DNA of 17,084 bases, from assembly GCA_020430865.1 (NCBI GenBank), contig JAGQIY010001323.1:1-17084 (forward strand). Reading direction: 5' to 3'. Of this stretch, positions 1-7,895 are shown one piece after another; the first letter of the stretch is position 1, and every line of letters starts with the position of its first letter. The position numbers and the translations under genes were made by a program. Source of the DNA: Myxococcales bacterium. Lineage in GTDB: Bacteria > Myxococcota > Polyangia > Polyangiales > Polyangiaceae. The notes below the pieces were generated by a model. It was not told where the DNA came from, did no database searches, and was given only the letters and a program-made list of their open reading frames with translations.

Positions 1-85
1 CAAGATCGCAGCGCTGGAAGCAGCGGGTGTGAAGGTCGCACCGACCCCCGCGGAAATGGGCGTGACGCTCAAGAGCTTGCTCTGA
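1..85 (+). CDS. sucD: Succinyl-CoA synthetase alpha subunit, C-terminal end (partial)
   Basis: Only the last 27 codons are present; the frame enters at base 2 and stops with TGA at 83-85. The tail contains EAAGVKVAPTPAEMG followed by a Leu-rich end, which matches the C-terminus of SucD proteins (family knowledge: the E. coli tail contains EAAGV...ALK). SucD forms succinyl-CoA synthetase with SucC and makes ATP or GTP from succinyl-CoA in the TCA cycle. The fragment is short, so the call rests on the tail motif alone. An ndk gene, often linked to sucCD in related bacteria, lies at 15005-15424 and fits the assignment. The upstream part is outside the window. Confidence 0.7.
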   Translation, partial: KIAALEAAGVKVAPTPAEMGVTLKSLL

Positions 86-168
86 GCAGCAGCTGAGTCG
101 CCAGCTAGTCCGCCAAGAGGCGTCGTCAATCCCCGCTCACGTGGAAGTGAGAAAAAGGGGAGGGACGG

Positions 169-184
169 CGCCTCGAGGCGTTTT
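169..184 (+). terminator. Weak intrinsic terminator-like palindrome after sucD
   Basis: A perfectly self-complementary 12-bp sequence CGCCTCGAGGCG (169-180) is followed by TTTT (181-184). As RNA it could form a 4-bp CGCC/GGCG stem with a TCGA loop and a short U tract. A second small hairpin (CTCAC 136-140 with GTGAG 147-151) precedes it. The stem is short and the U tract brief, so termination may be partial. Confidence 0.35.
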
Positions 185-246
185 GTAGGTTCCGCGACCA
201 GACAGCGTTTCCGAGCTGTAACGAAGCCCAGCTCAAGAACCGCAGA

Positions 247-259
247 TTCATCTGATGAA
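247..259. promoter_or_regulatory. Perfect short dyad, possible operator
   Basis: TTCATC-T-GATGAA is a perfect inverted repeat with 6-bp arms and a single central base. It lies in the non-coding stretch upstream of the sigma gene and could be a protein-binding site. A dyad of this size can also arise by chance, and I know no regulator with this exact site. Confidence 0.2.
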
Positions 260-337
260 CGAGGGGATTTCTTGGGGGGGAGGGCGCGCCATTTCACCGA
301 GCGGTTCCAACGCAACACTACTTAATACTTCTCCGAA

Positions 338-357
338 CAAGCCCTTCACAGGGCTTG
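338..357 (+). promoter_or_regulatory. Hairpin just upstream of a possible early ATG of the sigma gene
   Basis: The 8-bp arms CAAGCCCT (338-345) and AGGGCTTG (350-357) are perfectly complementary around a TCAC loop. The right arm contains AGGG (350-353), seven bases before an ATG at 361 that is in frame with the sigma gene. If translation starts at 361, the stem would hide the ribosome-binding site, as in RNA thermometers known for some rpoH genes (family knowledge). The AGGG motif is only a moderate Shine-Dalgarno, and the true start may instead be at 718. Confidence 0.35.
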
Positions 358-412
358 ACGATGCTCCGGTGCATGAGCTCACGCGCCACCCCTGCAGCCG
401 AAAACCCCACAC

Positions 413-520
413 AATCTGCCAGCGCCCTTCAATCTGCCAGCGCCCTTCAATCTGCCAGCGCCCTTCAATCTGCCAGCGCCCTTCAATCTGCAAGCGCCCT
501 TCAATCTGCAAGCGCCCTTC
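413..520. repeat. Six tandem copies of an 18-bp unit
   Basis: The unit AATCTGCCAGCGCCCTTC is repeated six times without spacers: 413-430, 431-448, 449-466, 467-484, 485-502 and 503-520. The first four copies are identical; the last two share a single C-to-A change (CTGCAAGC). The unit is a multiple of three, so the sigma-gene frame stays open and would encode a six-residue QSASAL repeat. Near-perfect copies indicate recent slippage-type expansion, so copy number may vary between strains. Each unit contains GCCCTT, complementary to the AGGGC in the hairpin upstream. Confidence 0.95.
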
Positions 521-717
521 AAGCCGTAGGCTCCTCCACGGTTCAAACGCCGAGCCGCAACGCTTCCTCCAGAGCGCTCAAGAACTCCAGTCGTTTTGGA
601 GGTCATTCACCGTGGAAAAAAGCGAGCACCTCGTCTCGCGGAGAATCGACACCTGGTGAGGAAAAAGCGTCGCCACGCCGTGACCCGGATCCCGTTGCTC
701 AGCCTACTAGCACGACG

Positions 718-1674
718 ATGGCTGCTTCCTTCCCGGCATCGCGAGCAATCGTGCGCTTCAGCGATGATTCGTTGGGATCTGCGGAGTCGAACAGCGACGT
801 GCATGACCGCAATACCAAATCTCTGCGTTCGTTGAACGCCTCGGCCGGCAGCGGGAACCACGCGAGTACCGTGGACCGGATGGAAGAACTGGAGCTGTGC
901 CGTGCGTGGCGCGACCATCAGGATGTCGCTGCGCGAAACCGACTGGTCGAGTCGCACCTGGACTCGGTGCGGGCGCTGGCGCACAAGTACGCCTCCGGGC
1001 GCGCCCCCCTCGACGACCTGGTCGCCGTGGGGCGCATCGGGCTGCTCCGCGCCTGCGAAACCTTCGACCCCGAGCGCGGCCTGCGCTTCATGACCTACGC
1101 CAGCTTCTGGGTCCGTGCGGAGATGCTCAGCTTCGTCTGGCACAATCGCTCGCTGGTCCCTGCGGGGCGAAGCAAGCTTCAGCGGCGTCTCCACCCGCTG
1201 CGCCACGAGCGGGAACGCCTGCTCCAGGAGACGGGAGATCAGGACGCGGTCGACGAGGCGCTGGCGGACCGGGCCGGAGTGAGCCTGGAGCAGTTCCGCC
1301 GCGGGATGTCCGAGTGGAACCGGCGGGACGTCGCCCTGGATGAGCCCGTGAGCCCTGGCGGACAGCTGACGCGCCTCGAGGAGCTCACTGACGACGCACC
1401 GGACTCCGAGGTGCTGCTGCTCTCCAGGGAAGTGTGCGACGTGCGCCGGGACGTCGTCGCCGCCGCGCTGGAATCCCTGGACGACCGCGAGCGCTTCATC
1501 GTCGAGTCTCACCTCATGGCGAGTCCAGATGAGGAGATGTCACTCAGCGAGCTCGGCCAGGCGCTTGGCGTCTCCCGCGAGCGGGTTCGTCAGCTCGAGC
1601 TACGGGCCAAGCGCAAGATCAAGAGTCAGCTGAAGCGCGCGCCGTACGAGGTTGAGCTACTCTTGGTGTCCTGA
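718..1674 (+). CDS. RpoH-like sigma-70 family RNA polymerase sigma factor
   Basis: A sigma-70 family factor most like the heat-shock sigma RpoH and, from family knowledge, the myxobacterial RpoH-like factors SigB/SigC. It would direct RNA polymerase core to a stress regulon. Region 2 is clear at 960-1160 (DLVAVGRIGLLRACETFDPE, then FMTYASFWVRAEM). An RpoH-box-like segment LQRRLHPLR follows at about 1177-1203, altered from the usual FFNLR. Region 4 lies at about 1440-1650, with the helix-turn-helix LSELGQALGVSRERVRQLE. The start is uncertain. ATG 718 gives 318 aa, close to the family size. ATG 880 begins right at conserved sequence and seems short. TTG 355, ATG 361 or ATG 373 would add about 115-120 Ser/Ala-rich residues including the QSASAL repeats. 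No candidate has a strong Shine-Dalgarno. The ECF sigma gene follows after 11 bp, suggesting one operon. Confidence 0.85.
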   Translation: MAASFPASRAIVRFSDDSLGSAESNSDVHDRNTKSLRSLNASAGSGNHASTVDRMEELELCRAWRDHQDVAARNRLVESHLDSVRALAHKYASGRAPLDDLVAVGRIGLLRACETFDPERGLRFMTYASFWVRAEMLSFVWHNRSLVPAGRSKLQRRLHPLRHERERLLQETGDQDAVDEALADRAGVSLEQFRRGMSEWNRRDVALDEPVSPGGQLTRLEELTDDAPDSEVLLLSREVCDVRRDVVAAALESLDDRERFIVESHLMASPDEEMSLSELGQALGVSRERVRQLELRAKRKIKSQLKRAPYEVELLLVS

Positions 1675-1685
1675 GCCGGTTCGTC

Positions 1686-2342
1686 ATGTCCTTTCGTCCC
1701 ACATCCACCTCCACACGGGGAGCCGCAGCCGCTGAAGCGCGTGCGGCTCGGGAACCGGAGCTGGTGGAGCGCGCCGTCGCCGGAGAGCTCGACGCGATCA
1801 CCGAGCTCCTTCGAGCTCTCGGCCCGCTGGTCGCGCGCACGGCTCGGGTGATCCTGGGTCCGCAGCATCCAGATGCCGACGACGTGATCCAGCAGTCCTT
1901 CGTCGCTCTGATTCGCAGCTTACCTCAATACCGCGCGGAATCGAATCTCAGCACCTACACCAGCCGCATCACCACGCGGACGGCGCTGGCCGCTCGACGT
2001 CGGGAGCGCCGCCGTGCCGAGGTTCACGAGAGCTACGCCTTGGCTCAACCCGAACAGCTGGTGAATCCGCGGGAAGAGGTGGCCTCTCACGTGCATGCCC
2101 TGCTGGACGAGCTGGTGGAGGAGCAAGCGGAGACGCTCGCGCTACGCACCGTGCTTGGCTTCAGTATCGACGAGATCGCCGAGGCGATGCAGGTGCCGCG
2201 AAACACCGTCAAGAGCCGCCTACGTCTCGCGAAGGCGGCGCTGCGCGCGCGCTTGACCGACCTCGAGCAACCCAGCTCCCAGCGCGCCGGCGGGGCGGCC
2301 AGGTGCCTCGACACCACGCGCGACGCGGGAGGTGAAGCATGA
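1686..2342 (+). CDS. ECF-family RNA polymerase sigma factor
   Basis: A 218-aa extracytoplasmic-function sigma factor. It has sigma region 2 at residues 43-108 (DADDVIQQSFVALIRSLPQY, then an Arg-rich segment) and sigma region 4 at about 135-190 (helix-turn-helix FSIDEIAEAMQVPRNTVKSR), with no region 3, as is usual for the group. The length is slightly above typical ECF size because of a low-complexity start (first 20 residues) and tail (from about 195). The start at ATG 1686 lacks a clear Shine-Dalgarno and sits 11 bp after the RpoH-like gene, consistent with coupled translation. The stop overlaps the next start (ATGA, 2339-2342), and that next gene is an anti-sigma factor, presumably its cognate inhibitor. 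I cannot assign an ECF group from sequence alone. Confidence 0.92.
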   Translation: MSFRPTSTSTRGAAAAEARAAREPELVERAVAGELDAITELLRALGPLVARTARVILGPQHPDADDVIQQSFVALIRSLPQYRAESNLSTYTSRITTRTALAARRRERRRAEVHESYALAQPEQLVNPREEVASHVHALLDELVEEQAETLALRTVLGFSIDEIAEAMQVPRNTVKSRLRLAKAALRARLTDLEQPSSQRAGGAARCLDTTRDAGGEA

Positions 2343-3382
2343 GTTCGCCGCGCCGCCTGCCTCCGCACGCTTCGCCTCGCAACATCACCGAGCTGCACCC
2401 CGAAGAGCTCTTCGACAAGCTCGCGAAGCACGATCTCAGCGAAGCCGAAGCGCGCGTGCTCAACGAGCACCTAGCACGCTGTGTCGCTTGCCGCGCGGAA
2501 AGAGATGCGCGCGAGCACTTTCGACAGGCGTTGACCCTGGACCAAGGCGCCCTCGAGTTCGCGCTGGGGGGCGTCCTCGGGCAGATAGCCGAGGAGCGGG
2601 CGAGAGAGCCACAGGCTGCTGCTTCGCCCCGGGTGCCTGTCTCTCCCTCACCCCCGGACGAGCGTCCAGCGAACAAGCGTCGCCGAGCTAGCGCGTTGAT
2701 GCTGGGAGGGTTCCTGATCGCGGGGGCTGCCGCGGCGCTCGGCGGCGTGGCCCATGGCGGTGGCGAGGCAGAGACCGCGGCAACCACTGCGGCGCTTGGA
2801 GGGGCCAGCGAGCGGTCGTCAGCAAATCCTCCGGCAACGCCGGCTCGAGCTGCGAAGCGCGTGGTTCCACCATCATCGACCTTGTCGAACGGACTCGCGA
2901 TCGCGCAAGCGCCCACGGCAAGCTCGGCGCAGCAAGTGTCTCCGGCGTCCGCTGTGAAGCGACGCAGGAGCGTTCCGCCGGTGCGGCCAATTCCTCCCGG
3001 AATCCCCAGCGCGAGCAGTCTGTTCCGCCAAGCGAACGAAGCTCGGGCCCAGGGACGCCTGGAACGCGCGGAAGCGCTGTACACGGATCTCATCCGACGC
3101 TACCCCGAGGCCCGAGAGTCGGGGGCCTCGCGAGCCCTGCTCGGCCAGCTGGCGCTGGATCACGGCAGCCCAGAGCGAGCCCTCACGGCCTACGACGACT
3201 ACATCCGCCAGAGCCAGCCCGCGCTGCGCGAAGAGGCTCTGGTGGGTCGCGCGAGGGCCCTGCAAGCGATGGGGGACGCGAAGCGGGAGCGTGAAGCTTG
3301 GTCCCAGCTCCTGCGACGCTTTCCCAAGTCAGCGGCGGCTGGAGAAGCCCAGCGTCGCCTGAGCGCCCTGAGCAAGCCATGA
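2339..3382 (+). CDS. Membrane anti-sigma factor with zinc motif and periplasmic TPR domain
   Basis: This 347-aa protein probably holds the upstream ECF sigma at the inner membrane until a signal arrives. The N-terminal cytoplasmic part carries the zinc-binding anti-sigma (ZAS) motif H-x3-C-x2-C at H44, C48 and C51, with H20 or H31 as a possible fourth ligand. A single transmembrane segment covers about 119-138 and is preceded by KRRR, which predicts the N-terminus inside. A Ser/Pro/Ala-rich linker (about 140-220) leads to TPR-like helices at about 225-345 (AEALYTDLIRRYPEA, ALTAYDDYIRQ, AWSQLLRRFPKS), which would face the periplasm and could sense or bind an envelope partner. The start ATG 2339 overlaps the sigma stop, and its own stop overlaps the next start, so three products are likely made together. 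The zinc motif and sigma neighbour make the role fairly secure; the TPR role is inference. Confidence 0.87.
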   Translation: MSSPRRLPPHASPRNITELHPEELFDKLAKHDLSEAEARVLNEHLARCVACRAERDAREHFRQALTLDQGALEFALGGVLGQIAEERAREPQAAASPRVPVSPSPPDERPANKRRRASALMLGGFLIAGAAAALGGVAHGGGEAETAATTAALGGASERSSANPPATPARAAKRVVPPSSTLSNGLAIAQAPTASSAQQVSPASAVKRRRSVPPVRPIPPGIPSASSLFRQANEARAQGRLERAEALYTDLIRRYPEARESGASRALLGQLALDHGSPERALTAYDDYIRQSQPALREEALVGRARALQAMGDAKREREAWSQLLRRFPKSAAAGEAQRRLSALSKP

Positions 3383-4446
3383 ACGCCGCCCTGGGGTGGA
3401 TCTCGCTGCCCCAAGGAACCGCGCCGAGCCTCTTCTTGGGGGCGCTCGTCGCCGCGCTCTTGACATTGCTGTCACCCGCGAGCTTCGCGAGCGATGCGCT
3501 CACGGTACGCATCTCTGGAGAGCCAGCACAGGTCCTGGCGCTTCACCGCGCCCTGAGCCATCAGCTGCTCGTCGACGTGCGCAGCAAGCGCATACCGGAG
3601 TCGGACCTCACCGCCCGGGCTAGCCAGGGCGGCGGCGAGCGACTGACGGTGTGGATTGACCTGAGCGACCCTCGGACGTCGCGTGTGATCTTCACGCGTC
3701 ACGGAGAGGTGGTCGGCGAACGCAAGGTCGGACGCAATGGCGCGAGCGACGACGTGCATTTCGAGGAACTGGCGTTGGCCGTTCGCAGCGCCGTCGAGGC
3801 GCTCGCCAGGGAACCGGAACCAGCCCCTTCAGAGCCGGAGCCCGCGGCCACGGTGGCAGGTGCAGAATCGCCAGGGAAGACCACCACTCGCGCTGGCGCT
3901 GCGCCACTCGCCGACACCTCACCGGGGCCATCGACTCCACAACGCACACCCTATCGGCTCGACTTCGAGCCGACCTACGCCGCCACGACCTACGCTCAGG
4001 ACCCCAACGTGTTGTTTGGGCTGGGTCTGGGCTTCGAGGGCGTCGCGCAGAGCCTCGCGGCGAATCCGGGCATTCGCCTGTCGACCGACACCACCGTGGC
4101 GTTCGAGTTCACGGACTCCAGACCGCGAGTCGCGCACCTCCGAGGGCTGTTCACCCTCGGCATCGAGCGCTGGTTGCCAGCGCGCTGGGGCATCGGCGTC
4201 ACTGGAGAACGCGTGATCCTGGACAGCGGCGACCGGCGTACGGAATCCCAGTCCCTGGTCGGAACGCTGATGGGTGAGCTGCGTCTGGTGTTGAGCGATC
4301 GGGTCGACGGAGTCTTCGGCACGCTCTTCGACATCCAGCTCGGAGAGCCCCGAGTCGTGCGCGACGACGGAGTGGCGCTCGAGCGACACCGCGTGCGCCT
4401 CAGCGCCTATCTGGGCGTCGCCATCACAGCGGCTGGCGAGCGCTGA
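3379..4446 (+). CDS. Secreted envelope protein with probable beta-rich C-terminal domain, unknown function
   Basis: I do not recognise the family. The start at ATG 3379 overlaps the anti-sigma stop (ATGA); the frame is open upstream to 3298 but that part lies inside the anti-sigma gene. The product is 355 aa. It begins with a signal-peptide-like segment: hydrophobic residues 18-34, then SPASFASDA, with likely cleavage near residue 37. An N-terminal domain of about 100 residues follows, then a Pro/Glu/Ala-rich linker (about 150-190). The C-terminal half (193-355) has alternating polar and apolar residues and many Gly/aromatic positions (VLFGLGLGFEGV, GLFTLGIERWLPARWGIGV), as in small outer-membrane barrels. 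Its position suggests it is the sensor partner or main target of the sigma/anti-sigma pair. Confidence 0.75.
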   Translation: MNAALGWISLPQGTAPSLFLGALVAALLTLLSPASFASDALTVRISGEPAQVLALHRALSHQLLVDVRSKRIPESDLTARASQGGGERLTVWIDLSDPRTSRVIFTRHGEVVGERKVGRNGASDDVHFEELALAVRSAVEALAREPEPAPSEPEPAATVAGAESPGKTTTRAGAAPLADTSPGPSTPQRTPYRLDFEPTYAATTYAQDPNVLFGLGLGFEGVAQSLAANPGIRLSTDTTVAFEFTDSRPRVAHLRGLFTLGIERWLPARWGIGVTGERVILDSGDRRTESQSLVGTLMGELRLVLSDRVDGVFGTLFDIQLGEPRVVRDDGVALERHRVRLSAYLGVAITAAGER

Positions 4447-4479
4447 AAGCGCCCGGCTCCTGGTCATATCCTCGCGGAT

Positions 4480-5304
4480 TCATCGGTACTGGTCGTCCAT
4501 CGAGCGCCCCAGGGTCTCCACCGCCCGTCGCCTTCCGAGTACGCGGGCCAGCAGCGAGGCGACCAGACGATTGCTTCGGCCGATCACGTGACTCGGACCG
4601 CTGCCCAGGGCGTCCAGCGCCTCCCGGGCGACCTCTTCGGGCTCCATCAGCGGGGGAGAGAGCAGCCCCGCGTGCTTCGGTTGAGTCTTGGTGTAGCCCG
4701 GCGTGCGAGTGGCACCGGCGCAGGCCGCCAGGACGCTCACCCCGGCCGGCTTCAGCTCGTGCCATAGCGCCTCGGCGAGCACCAGATCGAAGGCCTTGGT
4801 TGCCGCATAGCTCGCCACCCGTGGGGTCCCCTGCAAGGCGGCAAGGGAGCTCATCAGGAGCAACCCGCCGCGTCCCCGCGCCGTGAGACGTGGGGCGACC
4901 CAGTCGCAGAACATCAGCGCGCCCCGGGCGTTCACGTCCAGCGTCCGCAGCTTTGCCTGCAAGCTCTGCTCGTTGAAGGGCTTCACCTCGGAGAAGGCCG
5001 CGTTGTAGACGCCAAGGCCAACATCGAGGGTTTCCACCTCTGCTCTGAGCTGGGCATGAGCGTCCAGCTCCCCCAGATCCAAGACCAGGGGGCGCACGCG
5101 TCGAGACGACCGACTCGCGAGATCTCTCGCGAACCCCTCGAGGGGTTCGGCGCGCTCTGCGACGAGCACCAGGTCGAAGCCGCGAGCCGCGAGTTCCTCG
5201 GCGAACGCAGCGCCGATACCTTCAGAGCCTCCGGCGACGATCGCCCAGGGACCGAAGCGCTGAAGGTAGTCACTGGCCTGACGTTGGAGAAACCTCCGCG
5301 ACAT
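4480..5304 (-). CDS. Short-chain dehydrogenase/reductase (SDR), NAD(P)-dependent
   Basis: A 274-aa classical SDR oxidoreductase with a Rossmann fold. The cofactor motif GGSEGIG is at residues 25-31, an NAA variant of the NAG motif at 101-103, and N125, S153, Y166 and K170 complete the catalytic tetrad (S-x12-Y-x3-K). All active-site residues are present, so it should be active; the substrate is unknown. The C-terminal 70 residues include a short hydrophobic, Arg-rich stretch (LVASLLARVLGRRR) that might associate with membrane, as in SDRs acting on lipids. It is convergent with the envelope-protein gene (33 bp apart) and divergent from the kinase gene (49 bp between starts). The start is ATG at 5304; no strong Shine-Dalgarno precedes it. 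Confidence 0.9.
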   Translation of the reverse strand: MSRRFLQRQASDYLQRFGPWAIVAGGSEGIGAAFAEELAARGFDLVLVAERAEPLEGFARDLASRSSRRVRPLVLDLGELDAHAQLRAEVETLDVGLGVYNAAFSEVKPFNEQSLQAKLRTLDVNARGALMFCDWVAPRLTARGRGGLLLMSSLAALQGTPRVASYAATKAFDLVLAEALWHELKPAGVSVLAACAGATRTPGYTKTQPKHAGLLSPPLMEPEEVAREALDALGSGPSHVIGRSNRLVASLLARVLGRRRAVETLGRSMDDQYR

Positions 5305-5341
5305 GGTCCGGATCTAGCGTTTTTTCTTCCGACGCTCTAGG

Positions 5342-5348
5342 AAGGAGG
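5342..5348 (+). promoter_or_regulatory. Strong ribosome-binding site that fixes a GTG start
   Basis: AAGGAGG at 5342-5348 lies five bases before GTG 5354. It is among the best Shine-Dalgarno sequences in the window and supports GTG as the kinase start. Confidence 0.8.
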
Positions 5349-5353
5349 ATCTC

Positions 5354-6358
5354 GTGTCTGGTCCGCTGACAGGTTCCCCACTGGATTCGAGCTACCACGT
5401 CGAGGCATTGCTCGGCCGGGGCAGCATGGGGAACGTCTATCTGGCGCGCGAGGTGAAGAGCGGGCTCGAGGTGGCGATCAAGGTCGCGCGTCACGCAACG
5501 CGAGAAGCGCGCGAGCGCTTTCGACGTGAGGTGGAGGTGTCGGCGAAGGTCTCGCATCCGAACGTCGTGGAGATCCTCGACTACGGCGAAGCGCACCTCC
5601 ACGACGAGGACGGTGTACCTTACCTCGTGATGGAGCGGCTCCAGGGGGAGACGCTGGGGGAACACTTCCAGCGTCCGGAGCTGTATCAGGATCCCGAGGC
5701 ACACGTACGCTACACGCTCGGCATCGTACGACAAGCAGCGCTCGGCCTCGCCGCAGCTCACTCGGAGGGCGTCATCCACCGCGACGTCAAACCCGACAAC
5801 TTGTTTCTCTGCGGCAACGAAGAGCAGCCCAGGGTCAAGTTGTTCGACTTCGGCCTGGCCAAGCTCGCGGACGAGCCGCCGTTGTCCCGTGGCATGGTCG
5901 CTGGCACCATCGAGTACATGGCCCCCGAGCAGGTGCTCACCGAGGGCGCGGATGCTCGAGCCGATGTCTACGGCCTCGGTGTGGTGATGTTTCGCTTGCT
6001 GACTCGCGAGCTGCCGTTCGACGAGGCGCTCAAGACCGAGCTGCTGGCTCATCAGCTGCTGTCTCCGGCGCCGCCCCCGTCGTGGCTCCTCGAGGCGATT
6101 CCAGAGTCCATCGAACGCATCGTGCTCTCGGCGCTGCGCAAGCACCCCGAGAACCGCTACCCCGGCATGCTCGAGCTGATCGCCGACATCGATCACGCGC
6201 TCGCGGGCCGCGACGACCAGGTGCGCGGCGCCGAGCTTCGCCATCGCCCCGATGGCTACACTCCCCTGACCGCCCTCGGAGAGCGCGCCCTCGAGAGGCT
6301 CCGCGATCTACAGAGCCGTCCGTCCAACCCACCGCCGTCGCGCCCCGACGCCAACTGA
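5354..6358 (+). CDS. Soluble Hanks-type serine/threonine protein kinase
   Basis: A 334-aa eukaryote-like Ser/Thr kinase with a complete catalytic set. The glycine loop GRGSMGNVY is at 21-29, the ATP-anchoring Lys at K43 (AIKV), the helix-C Glu near E59, the catalytic loop HRDVKPDN at 142-149, the DFG at 165-167 and APE at 190-192. The first 12 residues are a short lead and the last 60 a Pro/Arg-rich tail. There is no transmembrane segment or sensor domain, unlike many PknB-type kinases, so it is cytoplasmic and must get its signal from a partner. It starts with GTG after a strong Shine-Dalgarno. It is divergent from the SDR gene and convergent with cbs. A PP2C phosphatase at 10617-11840 could reverse its action, but the pairing is only inferred from proximity. 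Confidence 0.95.
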   Translation: MSGPLTGSPLDSSYHVEALLGRGSMGNVYLAREVKSGLEVAIKVARHATREARERFRREVEVSAKVSHPNVVEILDYGEAHLHDEDGVPYLVMERLQGETLGEHFQRPELYQDPEAHVRYTLGIVRQAALGLAAAHSEGVIHRDVKPDNLFLCGNEEQPRVKLFDFGLAKLADEPPLSRGMVAGTIEYMAPEQVLTEGADARADVYGLGVVMFRLLTRELPFDEALKTELLAHQLLSPAPPPSWLLEAIPESIERIVLSALRKHPENRYPGMLELIADIDHALAGRDDQVRGAELRHRPDGYTPLTALGERALERLRDLQSRPSNPPPSRPDAN

Positions 6359-6386
6359 GCGATGGCGTCGGAGACGGACGCACCGC

Positions 6387-7751
<1,365 letters not shown>

Positions 7752-7759
7752 CTGATTGT

Positions 7760-7764
7760 CTCCT
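7760..7764 (-). promoter_or_regulatory. Ribosome-binding site of cbs
   Basis: Read on the minus strand this is AGGAG, eight bases before ATG 7751. It decides between that ATG and a start about 100 bases upstream that has no such signal. Confidence 0.75.
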
Positions 7765-7895
7765 ACGCGCACCGCGCGACTGCTCGTTTCGGCAACTCGG
7801 ACTCGACCGAGGCTCGCGTCGTAAGTACTTCCCTGTCGTCGTGACGGCAATCGAACAACGCGCTGGACTGCAGCTTGTCGCCTCGTACCAGCAAC

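Larger units (their letters stand above)
86..717 (+). other. Long leader or intergenic region upstream of the RpoH-like sigma gene
   Basis: This 632-bp stretch between sucD and the conserved part of the sigma gene is lower in GC than its neighbours and holds several structures: a terminator-like palindrome (169-184), a perfect 13-bp dyad (247-259), a hairpin (338-357) and six 18-bp tandem repeats (413-520). From base 355 to 717 it has no stop in the frame of the sigma gene, so it may be translated as a Ser/Ala-rich N-terminal extension. GC at third codon positions outside the repeats is only about 55%, well below the body of the gene, which favours a mainly non-coding leader. I found no convincing -35/-10 promoter. 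The AT-rich CTTAATACTT at 321-330 is the best -10 candidate but has no good -35 partner. Confidence 0.6.

Noticed and set aside
413..520. CRISPR array
   Set aside because: The 18-bp units are directly joined with no spacers and no cas genes are in the window.
248..606. Minus-strand reading frames across the repeat array
   Set aside because: They are repetitive low-complexity frames (QIEGRW- and LKGAGR-type) created by the repeat on the other strand, with no ribosome-binding site or family match.
607..1512. A 301-codon minus-strand frame antisense to the RpoH-like sigma gene
   Set aside because: It is a high-GC shadow; the plus strand encodes clear sigma motifs and this frame shows none.
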